A stretch of DNA of 64,000 nt from Silurus meridionalis (taxonomy: Eukaryota; Chordata; Actinopteri; Siluriformes; Siluridae). This document shows, one piece after another, positions 9,652-21,654 of the stretch (within the stretch, counting starts at the first letter, position 1; each line of letters opens with the position of its first letter). The notes beneath the pieces were generated by a model that did no database searches, was not told the origin of the DNA, and worked only from the letters and a program-made list of their open reading frames with translations. The stretch is taken from contig NC_060887.1 in NCBI RefSeq assembly GCF_014805685.1, positions 33,521,963 through 33,585,962 of the forward strand, in the 5' to 3' direction. The position numbers and the translations under genes were made by a program.

Positions 9652-9802
9652 TCCATATGCGTTTTATACTTCCTGGTCGTGACGTCACCCTGCTGGTGAT
9701 GGCCACCTTCCAATTTTTGACTGATTACACACTATTTCAGATTGTGAACACTCGGGCACGTTCCCAAAGTGATTCAATGCAGCGTCGAGTTCCTGAAAGG
9801 GA
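9652..9802 (+). repeat. DIRS copy 2 ITR (element 5' end)
   Basis: Inverse of 8326-8480. Read on the minus strand it carries TGACGTCA (9687-9680) upstream of TATAAAA (9668-9662), the probable promoter for the minus-strand gag-like gene. It ends at the junction GAAAGGGA/AAGGTAGATA with RTE copy A. Confidence 0.8.
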
Positions 9803-10699
9803 AAGGTAGATATGTTTTGTGTAAAAGAAAGGAAGTAAGACCAGGAACATTGGAGGTGGGTTTAACTGTTTTATCATGGTGTGGATGAAAAGAGAAATGG
9901 TGTAGGGGTGACTCTGAAGGGTGAAGAGAGTTTCTGATAAAGTGATGAACGTGAAGCTGAAAGTTGAAGGGGTGATGATAAATGTCATCAGTGCTTATGC
10001 TTCACAAGTGGGCTGTGAGATGGAGGAGAAGGAAAAGTTCTGGAGTGAGTTAGATGAAGTGGTAGAAGGTGTACCTAGAAATGAAAGATTGGTGATTGGG
10101 GCAGACTTTAATAGGCATGTAGGTGAAGAAAACAGAGGTGATGATGAGGTGATGGGAAGGTATGGCCTTAAGAAGAGGAATGTGGAAGGGCAGATGGTGG
10201 TAGATTTTTCTAAAAGGATGGAAATGGCAGTGGTGAAAGCTTATTTTAAGAAGAAGGAGGATCATAGTGTGACATATAAGAGTGGAGGAAGGTGCACACA
10301 GGTGGACAATAGAGACTGTAAGGTGTTGGCCGGGGACAGTATAGCTAGACAGCATCCGATGGTTGTCTGTAGGATGATTTTGAGGTAAAGGAGAAGAGGA
10401 GAGTGAGGACTGAAAGAAGAATAAGATGGTGGAAACTAAAGGAGGAAGACTGTAGTATGAGATTCAGGGAAGACGCCAGATGGGGGCTCGGTGGTGGTGA
10501 AGAGGTGCTGGATGATTGGGAAACTACTGCAGAAGTGATAAGGGAGACAGCTAGATAGGTGCTTGGTGTGACATCTAGAAATAGCACGGAAGACAAAGAG
10601 ATGTGGTGGTGGAATGAGGAAGTGCAGGAAAGCATAAGGTGAAAGAGGTTGATGAAACAGAACCAACCATCTGTGAGCAACTGTATGGTTCCATGCTGA

Positions 10700-11575
10700 G
10701 AAGCGAACCACAAATGCATTATTTGCTTTGAAAATGTTGATGGAGAAGTATAGAGAAGGTCAGAAGGAGTTGCATTGTGTGTTTGTGGATTTAGAGAAAA
10801 CATACGACAGAGTGCCGAGATAGGGGTTGTGGTATTGTATGAGGAAGTCTGTTGTTTTAGAGAAGTATGTGAGTGTGGTGCAGGATATGTATGAGGACAG
10901 TGTGACAGCAGTGAAGTGTGCAGTAGGAACGAAAGACTGGTTAAAGGATCGTCACTGAGCCCTTTTCTGATTGCAGTGGTGATAGACAGGTTGACGGACA
11001 AGGTCAGACAGGAGTCTCCCTGGCCAATGATGTTTGCTGATGATACTGTGATTTGTGGTGAGAGTAGGGAGCAGAAAGGGCAGTGGAGTGGTTGGATGGG
11101 GTACCTTGGGTTTAACAGTGCAAAGTAATAGAGAGTGTTTAAGAGAAGTAAAGAAAAGAGTGCAGGCAGGTTGGAGTGGGTGGAGAAGCGTGATAGCAGG
11201 AGTGATTTGTAATAGAAGAGTATCTGTAAGAGTGAAAGGGAAAGTTTATAGGACTGTGGTGAGACATGCGATGTTGTATGTTTTAGAGACAGTGGTATTG
11301 AGTAAAAGACAGGAGGTGAAGCTGGAGGTAGCAGAGCTGAAGATGTTGAGGTTTTCATTGGGAGTGACGAGGATGGACAGGATTATAAATTGATTTATTA
11401 AAAGGGACAGCACATGTTTGAGATGGTTTGGACATGTGCAGAGGAGGGACATGGGTTATATCGGTAGGAGAAAGCTTGAGGATGGAGCCATCAGGAAGGC
11501 GGAAAAGAGGAAGGCCAAGGACAGGGGGGTACGGAGACAGATGATCCGCTGTGGGGACCCCTAATAGAAGCAGCT
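10700..11575 (+). pseudogene. RTE copy A reverse transcriptase, multiply broken
   Basis: Recognisable blocks in shifting frames: CIVCLWI region for the VDLEKAYD block (10770-10810), QDMYEDSVTAVKCAV-like (10884-10925), LSPFLIAVVIDRLTDKVRQE (10955-11014), then MMFADDTVICGESREQ (11030-11077) with the catalytic FADD. These are followed by RVQAGWSGWRSVIAGVICNR, KVYRTVVRHAMLYVLETVVL and ELKMLRFSLGVTRMDRI. About 100 bp after GESREQ is missing compared with copies C and D. The antisense strand is open for 337 codons here, but that is a shadow. Confidence 0.82.
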
Positions 11576-11597
11576 AAAAGAAAAAGAAGAAGAATAT

Positions 11598-13050
11598 ATA
11601 TATGAGCAGGTAGTGGAACACGTTTTTGAAACTAGCAATAAAAACACAGATTTAGTTTTTGGAAAATTTCAAGCAGCTTTTCTGGAGACAAGAATACCAC
11701 ATTGCGATAGTGTGCAAGATCTAATAAATAAATATTTATACAATACATGAGTGAAAATAATAATGGGTTTCATTAAACAAATATTTTCCCATAATCTACA
11801 CTACCTGACTCTACATGGCCACTGCAGAGGGACTTTTTTAATCAATATCTCTGACCAATTCTGATTGGTCTGGGATGTTGATTGATTTCTAACACATGAC
11901 TGACAAACAATTTGTGCAAAAGAGTTGTGTAATTATTAACACTATTGATATAAGGTTTTCTGCAAGGTGGTGATTATTTAGTATGAATGTGCTCCTTATT
12001 GTTTATTCTTTGTAAAAGTATGAGGTAAATCATAACCTAAAATTTTCCCATATTGGAGAATTTGGAGGACTTTGCACTTTCTGGTTTCTCAACAAGCTGC
12101 ATCCCATCTAATTAACTTAAAGACAAAGTAAATAAGCAAAGTACCTAAAAAAACCATTTGGTTATTATAGTTGCTAAAACAAAAGTGGGTAAAAACTTTA
12201 TTTTGTTTATGTGGACCGAACAAATGCCTTCACAGATATAAAATTCATATTGCATTCATATTATCACCAGACATGTGGCAAAGAGCTAAATGCATGCATA
12301 TACAGTATCCTAAGAAACATAGACACACAAGGTTCATATTTAGGCTGTGTTAAAGAAGTATTAAGGAAGATGAATCAAAACCACCAAAACAAGCAATCTG
12401 ACAAAACCACTTGAACTGCTCAAAGCCTTTATGGTACATAGTATCAGTCAGACATTTACAGTTGTGTAAAACACTGAGATATTCAAGCAATCCTTTTTTA
12501 TTTTATTTAAACACATAAGCTGCAGATAGACTTGATCTCATCAAAGGGTTCCTTGAAAAGAAAGTTTAAATTTATGAAATGCAAGTGACTGAACACAAGT
12601 TGATGGATAAATGTATTGTGGGTGCATGTTTCGGCCATCACCAGCATGAACTTTTAGCAACTGCAGAAACATTCTTACCCTTCAGCTTAAGTTCAGCTAG
12701 CTCATCATCAAGCCAAGATTTTCCTTGTGTATTTAAAGTACATTTAACATATGGTTTAATGTGCTAGCAATGAGTGAAATGTGCTATTTGTCTGTATCAA
12801 CATTTGTGAAGGTCATTTGGTCAAACCAAGTGTTAATGCTGAGATTGCTTATCTGTTTATAAACATATATGTTTGAGGTGTTCTCAATTTAGCTCCAAGA
12901 AAACTTTAGCATGGTTTGAATGCAAAGAGAAATGACATGATTCACCAAAGAACTTGGAGAAGCAAATCTTGCTGCCCATCACTCTGGGAAGTGTTATAAG
13001 CCTATTTCCAAATAATTTACAGTCTATCATACTACAGTGAGAATGATTAT
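11598..13050. other. Non-coding DNA, nothing firmly recognised
   Basis: AT-rich. A short motif pair CTGACCAATTCTGATTGGTC (11852-11871) forms an imperfect inverted repeat. It resembles GATTGGTCAGAAGGTG (25894-25909) and CTGACCAATCAG (33067-33078), perhaps the ends of a diverged MITE. No coding region is supported. Confidence 0.5.
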
Positions 13051-13059
13051 TTGATATTA

Positions 13060-13700
13060 TTATTCATATCAGCACAAACAACTCATTCGCATTGTCAAAC
13101 GTGGTGGAGGGATGATGATTTCAGGCTTGTTTTGCAGCCACCTGATCTAGTCATCTTGTAGACATTGAAATGGTCATGAACTCCTCTGTATACAAAAGTA
13201 TTCACCAATTAAAGGTAAGGCCACCTGACTGACAGCTAAGGTTTGGTCGAAAATGGTTCACACAACAGGACAATGATTCCAGGCAAATCTATACCAGAAT
13301 AGTAAAAAAAAAAAAAAAACACAGAATCAAGGTGTTGAAATGGCCCAGACAAAATCCAGACCTCAACTTGACTGCAATTTATGAAATGCTGTGGTATGAC
13401 CTTAAGAGAACTGTTCATAAACAAATGCCTGCAAACCTCAAAGAACTAAAGCAACATTGTAAATAACAGAGAGCCAAAATCCCTCCAAAACAATGTGAGA
13501 GAGTGGAAAAGTCACATAGAACACAATTACTTCAAGTTATTGCTGCCAAAGGGGGTTCTACAAGCAACTGATTCATAAAGTGTACTTAATTTTTCACACA
13601 TGGTTTCTCCATGTTGACCTTTTATTGTAAAATAATAACGCAATGTCATATGTCATGTGATGCTCATCTGAGTTTGTGTTTGCCTAAATCTAAGAGCTGC
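13060..13700 (+). mobile_element. Tc1/mariner-like transposon remnant (C-terminal half)
   Basis: Read in changing frames: GGGGMMISGLFCSH (13100-13145), corresponding to the Tc1 GGGSIM-WGCF block. Then WPRQNPDLNLTAI-like sequence (about 13340-13380) covering the third catalytic acid region. Then MLWYDLKRTVHKQMPANLKELKQ (13385-13450), the usual transposase tail, and a 3' end near HNYFKLLLPKGVLQATDS. The N-terminal DNA-binding domain is absent. An A-run at 13303-13319 and frameshifts confirm decay. Confidence 0.6.
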
Positions 13701-13821
13701 CAAGGACCAGATGTTGTTTTATGACGTCCTGATAAGTAAAACCATAGAATTCAATGAGACGTAAAAAAAACCAGAATTCAAATCTCCACAACCACACTCA
13801 AAAAATTAAGCGTGCCACATA

Positions 13822-13849
13822 GACTGTAAGACTTACAAGTCTTACAGTC
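13822..13849. repeat. Perfect 13-bp inverted repeat with 2-nt spacer
   Basis: GACTGTAAGACTT (13822-13834), AC, AAGTCTTACAGTC (13837-13849). It is followed by AGGTGTCCACAAACTTTT, a Tc1-like terminal phrase. It could be a head-to-head transposon end or a hairpin. Confidence 0.85.
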
Positions 13850-16800
13850 AGGTGTCCACAAACTTTTATCTATACATTATTAAATTATTTATTCAGAACT
13901 GACTCTGGGTTTTCTCTGCTTGGGTGAGCAAGCCACCACTTACTACCCAGAGATTGTTTGCCAAACATTTGTTTAGTTAAAAGGGTTTTACAAGTGTGTT
14001 TTCAGGCCTACACACTCCTCAGTCAATGGTTTTTCGTTGGTTCATTTCAGTTTGTGCAGTGTGAAACCAGCCCCTACCTCTAATTCGAAATCAGCAAGCA
14101 GAAATAACAGGAAAAGCGTTCAATTTCTTTCCATATCACTGACATGAGTTGAGACAGGACCTATATTGAAATTCAAAGTGTATTTGTGTCCTTTATTTTA
14201 CTGGCTAGCTGAATGAAGGATAATTTTGAGGCAAATGCACGTTGCTTAATGAGATCATAATTTTAAATAGATTAAAAAAAAAAAACATAAAGAGCAAGTG
14301 TGTACGGGGCTTTATAGGTTACTGGTATCTATTATTTATTTATTTATTGTAAATGACTGGAGCATCATTCCTTATTAAATACCGTTAGAGACCGTACAAG
14401 GACCGTTCCCCATTGTCTTCAGTACATTGTTCCTTTTTTATAAACTAATGAGCTTTGGTTTGTCATTGTGAACTGTTCGAGGCTTCAGTTAAAAGTATAC
14501 AAACCACAGGCAAATTTTATCTGTTCTTATTTTATCAGGTCAGGGAAACACCATGACCCAAAACATCCACTGGACATGGGATTGGTTTAATGATGCTATA
14601 GTCTGTCTGCAAATTACACACGTTTCTGACTAAATATAGGGCTAAAGATTAAGAAAGTTAATGCTCAGTTTGGGCAAACTGCTTAACTCTTTCAACAGAA
14701 CATGCATGATCATACTGTGCTCCATGGAATAATTACACACTTAACCTGGATGAATCAAACTGACAGACCTCATCTCGTCTCCCCATTGGTGAGCTCAGTG
14801 GGTGTCAAGTGTGTATTGTGATTAATGTTCCAGATGATGCTATTGACAGTCAGTGAGAGTTCCTTCAGTCTAGTGGATAAGAAAGTGCTCCCCTGGGGAC
14901 ATATATTCTGACAGAATCACGCTAAATCATTCTTCTGTCTGAACAATGAGTGTGTGTTGTGATGATCATGGCTATATTTGGCGTGGTGGATGGGTGTGTG
15001 TTTACGCGAGGTGTGTGTCAGCATTAAGAGTGTGTGGGTGTACAGACACCATGACCCAGTCATGACCTAGGGGCATTGCAGAACTGAGCACACGGTAAAT
15101 AGAACATGCCACGACATTGTGTATTAATGTGTGTAGCATACTCGCCCACGGGTTATGAGACTTTACCCCACCCTATTACTGTCTGGGGGAAAAATCCTCC
15201 TAAAAAGGAAAAACAACAAGCATGTCCTAGACTAAACTTTATTAATTACTTCTGATCATGTAGAAGTAAGCAGGTATACACAATACACAATGTTGTATGA
15301 GAAAAAGAGATGGGTGGTGATGCGTTGGAAAAAAAAAAAAAAACGAGTCAAAACAGATGTCGTTTGCTTTGACTGAAATCGTACAGTGACAGATAAATAC
15401 AGCCCTCACTGATATAAACAAACACCTCAAATTAAATCAACAGTCCTCGCCTGCAATGTGGCACTATACTACTGCTAGAATGCCAGAGAGTTTTGTTACA
15501 CTTCGAACAGTGTGGTTTGCAATTTGAACAAGAAAGAACAAGAAAGAAAAGAAAACACGGCAAAAAAAAAAAAGTAGAAAGGGATTATTTGGACAGACTA
15601 CATTTTGTCTAAGTTGATTTAATAATAAATCTAATTAATAAATAACAAAGTAGATAAAACTCTGATATACAGCACATCTAATCATTCTGTTTTCACACAG
15701 CTGGAACATTATAAACATTTGGTAAAACCAACTCAAACATAGTTATTTTACTTCCAACTATCCAGGCATAAAGACTCTAAAATAACGCCACCTTGTGTCT
15801 GAACCAAGACCCCACTCATACCCATATTGCCCAACACCAAGAGACCAACCTGGTTTTTTAGTTTCCACCCACACACCTACTGTTTATTATGATGAGAAAA
15901 CCTTGATTTTCAATTCACTCCCTGGGGAACCCCCATAGAGGATCACCAGTGGAACCAGCTGGATTTAACTCCACACTGATTCACTTTCTGTGTCGTCATG
16001 GTGGAATTTCCAAAACAAACATGAACCATGAAGTCAGGAATGACAGCCTGATCACTCATTGGCATGTGTCTACCTTTAGGCAAGCCTCTACCTGTTTCAT
16101 TCAAGGCATGTTTGACACAGACACCTGCACAGATGTGTAAGCATGAGCACAAATCGTATAACTTTAGAGGTTCCATTGCTTACTATGGTGTCCATGGAGC
16201 TTTGAGGTGACTAAAAGTTTTATGTATATAGTTTATAAATGTTTGTAGAACAATAGTGTTGTGATCTCTATGCTTATTGGCCAGATAGGAAAAATGTATT
16301 CTTTTACTATTAGTATGATTCTAAATCCACCAAGAAATTTTTTAAAAGATAAAGTATACAACTGACGATGCAACTGAAGATTCTTGTGTTGGACAGCTTG
16401 GTAGAAAAAGTCCTGTGATAAATGATTTGCAGTGGCTTTAGTCGTCACCTATTTCACTCTGTTCAGTACTCTTTGTGTCCTGGCAAGTCGATAAAGGTGG
16501 TAAAGGTATTGAAATTGTTTAGTCAAGTAAAAGTGCAATTAATCACCTCAATAAAAACTATGGTCAAAGTTTGTCAAAGTACAGCTTCAAGTTTTCCAAA
16601 GCAGGACTGCATGTACTCTTAAATTTTCTTAAACATCTGCCTCAAATCAAATCCTAATTGTAAATTAGTGACCCTTCCACCAAGAAACCAAGTAAAGTAG
16701 AACAACATTCGCAAAATTCAATCATATTAGGTGAATGTTTTATATTTACCAGCACATTAAATGGAACATACATATTTATAGTACAGCTCAGCAATAAAAT

Positions 16801-17784
16801 AAGTACAAAATGTTAAAACATGGATTAGCTTCCATAAATGTGACACACTCTGGTTAGAAACCATTGTTCTTACCATGCACCATTTTTAGGAAATTGATTT
16901 TAAGATTCTAACTAAATAATGTACAATAGTATAGCATGTACAGATGGTATATAGTAATGCCTTTACAAACATTTAAAGAACTCAGTAAATAATATTGTTA
17001 AAAAAGTAATTTTTATTGTTTAGTTAATTCTTGGTAATTGGTCATTAAGACAGTTAAGAGCTTTATATTTTTTGTCCTTTTGAACTTGGCCCATATTTTG
17101 CCCAAGAGTTTATTCACAAACAGATAAGGGCTTTGTCCACATCTTGCAAGTGGTATTAGATTGTCTGGGCCTGTTTCCAGACTCAGGAACAGTTCCTGCT
17201 CTTGGACCACCAAACTCTGACCTCATTCCAATTTCTATTTCAGCCTCTACACTTTGTACCAATAAATCAATTCCATTACACTATATATGACCTTAACCAC
17301 TCCACTCATTGTACAAACAAATTATTTGTCCAAGGTATTCGATCTACATCTAAAATTCGATTCTGTATTTATTGTTATTGAATGCAATTGTGTTGTCTGG
17401 TGTTAATATATATTGCTGCACATACTCCTTATGAGACTAATGCCTTAACCTTGTGATATACAGAACCTATGTGTACTTTAATTGAAATTGGTCCACAGAG
17501 TTGTTGAAATTTCAAAAGGTGGCTTTAATACTTATTGGGAATTCCTAACAACTTTGCATTTAGACCTTGGGAATGCATACTCGACACACTTTTTGTCATG
17601 TTCAAGCTATGTGCAAGCTACATGTTCCAAGCTTGCGGAATGTCTCATTGTTCAGCTTTTGTTAGCAAAGCTAGCACAGTTAACTGAAATGAGTGATGTA
17701 TATTTTTCTTCTCAAAGCCAGTGTTAAACATTTTCAAGCTGTATGGGTCAGTATATTTATCAATCTAAAGTAAGTAGTTATATG
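13850..17784. other. Long non-coding stretch, no gene recognised
   Basis: Mostly AT-rich with short frames. The 14760-15165 segment is more complex and non-repetitive (TGTTCCAGATGATGCTATTGACAGTC-type sequence) and might be conserved. Small A-runs occur at 15329-15343 and 15560-15571. Nothing here shows splice-flanked coding character. Confidence 0.5.
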
Positions 17785-17880
17785 TATTTACATTTACATT
17801 TATGGCATTTGGCAGATGCCCTTATTCAGAAATCTCTATCAGTGAACATTTGGTTCATTAGGATACAGACTCTAAACACA
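17785..17880 (-). repeat. SINE 3'-tail fragment (family 2)
   Basis: ATTTACATTTATGGCATTTGGCAGATGCCC is the inverse of the family 2 SINE tail at 41030-41070 and similar to 36595-36625. The tRNA-like head is not recognisable upstream on the minus strand, so this is a tail fragment. Confidence 0.6.
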
Positions 17881-20641
17881 ATCAGTCTTAAACTCTGCTT
17901 GGAATGATGATTAGAAAGCAAACTGTTTTTTTTATTTCCCCACAAGTAGTGTAATTTAAGAAGGTCTTTAGAAGGTCTTTGTTCCACCACCTCGATGCCA
18001 GAACATGGAAGAATCTGGACCAATTGAGCAGTGGTTAAGGAACAGAATGAGTGTAGTTCAGTGTGGTATAACTCATACAGTATATCCTATTTAAAGTTAA
18101 AATGCTCATGCTTTTAAGATCCATGATGATTTGCCGAATATTTGCGCTAAGCGTATAATTATTATAATTATTTTTTTACTATGAGACATGCTGTACTAAG
18201 ATTTCTAAGGTAGAAAAAAAAAAAAAAAACTCTGCAGTCACACTAGATTGAAATGAAATCTAGAATGAAATTCTTTTTCAAATCCTACAGGGAATACCGG
18301 CAGTACACTGATGTGACAATGTGAAAATATTCAATCTATTCATATACACACTGACAACGCAAACCAGGCATTTTTTCAAGATAATTTATTATTTCCTGTT
18401 AAAGCTGTAAAATTCTGTGACAGCTCTATAATCAGTACTTTCTGCATAGTTTATTTTCTGAAGAGATCATGCTATGACATATTGATGGTCTATGGGTCAC
18501 ACATCTTAATTTGATATGAATTTGCAGGTCAGAATTCACCAAATGTGAACTTTGCAGCACAGGGTACTTTCAAACTTCTATTTTACTGTTTGCATGCATT
18601 GAATGAAATCAATCAACCAAAAATATTTTATGGAGTCACAGCTTAGTGCCTACTTATGTACAGTACATAAAAACACAAAACAGCACTGTAATATAGACAC
18701 CACAAATAAATAATATCAATGGGGCCGAAAATTTAAAACATGGCGGTGAAAAATCGAATCATGTATTTATATAGACCAATACATGGCTCTAGTATTAAAA
18801 TAGCATATCTGACATTTCTGAATAGCCACCCCTCTCTTTCTCACCTCACTTTTTGTGTGTGTTAGACAAAACAAGGCCTGGCACCTCCTCTGGCTCATGG
18901 AATTTGATAAAGGCTTTAACATCTTCAGACAACTGCTTCCAGCTTGGAGAGTTCAGCTGTAGGAGTTTGCTGTTTACGATATTACATTGCTCCAAGAGTG
19001 AACAATGCGTCTGTTGTTTACAGATCTCCACTTAATAAGGGCCACATTGAGACAGAAAGGTCTGGCCAAAATCAGACGCCCAGCCCTCTAATGCCTCACT
19101 TCTGTTACCTCGCTTTAGAAACAAACATTCAGAGAATGATACTTCAGTGGAAGCTATTTTACCAAGGTCAACTGTCTCCTTGTGAAGTGTTCAAAATCTC
19201 TTAAAAACAAACATCATGTCCAACATTAAATCAGTTTAACAGACCTGTAAGATCTTTTTACGCTGCAAAATCATGAATGTTTACCCGTGAATTGTCATCG
19301 CTAAGGCCTTTTACATGTGATCCAGATGTTAAAAGAACACGCCTAATCTCTGTTCAATTAAAGGAAAAAGATTATTTGACATGACTATTACTGATAGGCT
19401 GAAAGAAGCTACAGCTTGGGATAGACTAAAATCAGCAAAAGCCTCAACACTATGTTCCATCCACTACTATATCACTGTCGTGCTGCTCTTGGTTTCACAG
19501 AAGCTTATACAAAAAAAAGAACTAATTACATATTTTGTTGCCAAAAATTAAGTTTCATTTAATTTATATTTTTCATGGAATAGATTGTAGGCTAGCCCAG
19601 GTAGTCCATTTGTATACAGAAAGCTTTAGTTTAATAGAATGATGGTCTCACTGACAGTGTCTGTTCAGTGAATTTAAGCAGCTAATGTTTAACAAGAATA
19701 TATTGTGGTCAATGATACACCCTTTGCTCTTTTGCAGAATTTATTAAAAAAACAGAGGTGCTTGTGAATCACATGATATGTTCAGGATGGATTGCTTCTA
19801 ACGATCATTTTTATATTTGTATTTCACCAGTCCTTAAAACATCTAGACTTCTGACAGAGGGATCCAGAACTGGCCCACTTGTGACTGACCAAATGATAGA
19901 GCAGAGATGTGGGGAACGGTCTGTTAGTACTAAAATACTTCCTGAAACCAGACCTTGCCAAAAACAACTGACTAACATCAACGTGAATGGATATACAATG
20001 TCTTTTAGGAAAAAAGATAATAAATAAATAAAAAACCAATCATATGATGTCATATGTGGAGCAGATTCAGAGAAGGGAAATCGTCCTGGCCTGGAGTTTG
20101 GTGTCAGCTGCTCATCGGTTTGTGTAAGAGAACCTCACTCTGTGAAGCACCAGTTTTACATAAGTATACAGCAAATTTAATAAAAAATAGGGAATAAATT
20201 GCTTTTTAACAGTTTGATAAGATGGGCAGTAGGTAGGAAAATCTGTACTGTTGCAAAACACGAAGTTAAAAAGAAAAAAAAAATTATAACCACATATATT
20301 TTCTCAATTTGACATGATAAGTTTATATTGTGCTGTGATTTTCCCAGCAATTGAAATTTCCACAGTAGACCTTATTAGCACTGTTTTGGAATCACAATAT
20401 TTCTGGAAGGAAAAGCAAACTATGCAAAAACCATAACGCTCTTTCTTTCAGTTCACATCAATCAAAAGCTAATGATGTCTTTCTGGAATGCAGATAAATA
20501 ACGAAAAGTCATTCTATACGACTTCTCCCAATAACTGCCTCACGCACGCTAGCTCTGTTTTCGAGCTCACCTGGATACCAGAATGTTAAACAGTCACTTA
20601 TGTTGATGAGCACACCCATTGTGTTTTCAACCCACTTCTTT

Positions 20642-20644
<3 letters not shown>
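17881..20644. other. Non-coding DNA with a possible conserved block at 18845-19200
   Basis: No gene recognised. From about 18845 to 19200 the base composition rises and repeats disappear (phrases GGCACCTCCTCTGGCTCATG, GGGCCACATTGAGACAGAAA). It is a candidate conserved non-coding element. A-runs at 18213-18230. Confidence 0.4.
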
Positions 20645-20712
<68 letters not shown>

Positions 20713-20717
20713 GACAG
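20645..20717. repeat. (GA)n microsatellite with GACA end
   Basis: About 28 uninterrupted GA units, then CAGACAGACAGAGACA. The serine/leucine open frame on the minus strand across it is an artefact. Confidence 0.97.
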
Positions 20718-21054
20718 GAAGAAGATGGCAGTCAACGACTGTAAACACTTTTGAGTACTGATTCTATTTTGGGATCATCAACTTCGAAACATTCAAACAG
20801 TTTCTTTCTACTTTGACCTTACTTTCCACAGCTCTGCGCTCACTCACTTAAGATTTGAACCTAATACTAACATATAAAAGCACTTAAACACAGACTTACA
20901 TTTGGCTCACTTACATTAGAAAAGCAGTACAGGCCCTCACACAATGCAAACTTTCAATGGCACTTTCCTGGGAAGCATGCTCAGAGTCCTCCAATGGAAA
21001 AAAGAAAAATCACATACACATGACTGTGTAAGTAATATGCCAAAAATAGGTGTA
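20718..21054. other. Non-coding DNA, nothing recognised
   Basis: No repeat family, coding stretch or motif recognised. Confidence 0.5.
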
Positions 21055-21640
21055 TTCCCCTGTATCCTGAAATTCAAGTAATTACATGACATCATGTGAG
21101 AAATATGTGGGCATGTAAAAAATGTTGACTGTTAAAACTGTTAAAAAGTAATATGAGAAAACTAAATATGAAGTGAAAGTGAAATATTAAACGATAAACT
21201 TTACATGTAAAATAATTACCATTGAAAATAAATATGTGAAAAAAGTGAATCATGACAAATACGTGTGAGAACCAAAATCAATTATATTTGGAAACAAATA
21301 AATCAAACTTAATTCAATGTGTAAAATTAAATCATATACAATCATAAAACAAACATATGCACAAAAAACAAAAAAAGACAAATTTTATATATGTAAGAAA
21401 AATTTACAATACTTAAATTCCAACATGTAAAAACAAAAATTTCTAAATGAAATTGCATGCCCAACATGTAAAAATTCATGATCATATGCCCTATATGTTA
21501 CAGTAAGTACTGTAAAACATAAATAAAATATAACTTGGAATCTAAAATAACGTGCCTCATATGGTATATGTAAAAAAAAAAATTAAATGTATAGAAAAAA
21601 CATTTTACATGTATAAATGTATAAAACACTATTCAAAAAT
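21055..21640. repeat. Degenerate field of ACATGTAAAA-like words
   Basis: The words CATGTAAAA, ACATGTAAAA, ATATGTGAAAA and TACATGTATAAATG recur irregularly (for example near 21113, 21204, 21231, 21425, 21464, 21567, 21606). There is almost no G+C outside them. It looks like a decayed tandem or dispersed repeat with a roughly 10-base unit. Confidence 0.5.
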
Positions 21641-21654
21641 AAACATCCAGTAAA

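Larger units (their letters stand above)
8295..9802 (-). mobile_element. DIRS1-like retrotransposon, copy 2, reversed and internally deleted, inserted in RTE copy A
   Basis: Inverted termini at 8326-8480 and 9652-9802 flank a minus-strand gag-like pseudogene (8640-9571). An internal complementary region at 8515-8612 is also present. The RT, RNase H, and all but the extreme 3' end of the recombinase region are gone. The RTE sequence resumes immediately at 9803 with no target duplication, as expected for DIRS integration by a tyrosine recombinase. The in-window empty site is RTE copy D, minus strand, near 59155-59165. The copy is diverged from copy 1 by many substitutions and is not a recent duplicate of it. 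Confidence 0.85.
8148..10388 (+). pseudogene. RTE copy A endonuclease, split by a DIRS insertion
   Basis: The first part (8148-8294) gives EVWVGTLNVGTMTGKGRGLADIMESR, the N-terminal strand of the endonuclease/exonuclease/phosphatase fold. After the DIRS element the frame resumes at 9803 with KVDMFCVKERK. It continues from 9921 as RVSDKVMNVKLKVEGVMINV, ISAYASQVGCE, FWSELDEVVEGVP, VIGADFNRHVG (catalytic D/N), [20 protein letters not shown] and SGGRCTQVD, with a His near RQHPMVV. A frameshift lies between 9830 and 9920. In an intact RTE this domain nicks target DNA for target-primed reverse transcription. Confidence 0.85.
8113..11597 (+). mobile_element. RTE-type LINE, copy A, interrupted by DIRS copy 2
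   Basis: The 5' end (CCACAGGTATAGTTAGCCAACAGGG region) matches the 5' end of copy D read on the minus strand near 59340. The 3' end GATCCGCTGTGGGGACCCCTAATAGAAGCAG… runs into an A/AAG-rich tail. It encodes an AP-like endonuclease (broken by the DIRS insertion) and an RT with a FADD box at 11033-11044. The catalytic style (SRSKTEYMCVNE region in copies C/D, RWFGHVQRRD tail in B/D) is the RTE clade. Several deletions and frameshifts make it inactive. Confidence 0.85.

Noticed and set aside
10345..11358. Longest open frame of the window (337 codons, minus strand)
   Set aside because: It is exactly antisense to RTE copy A endonuclease/RT sequence, is Ser/Leu/Thr-rich from the strand bias of the LINE, and has no domain of its own.
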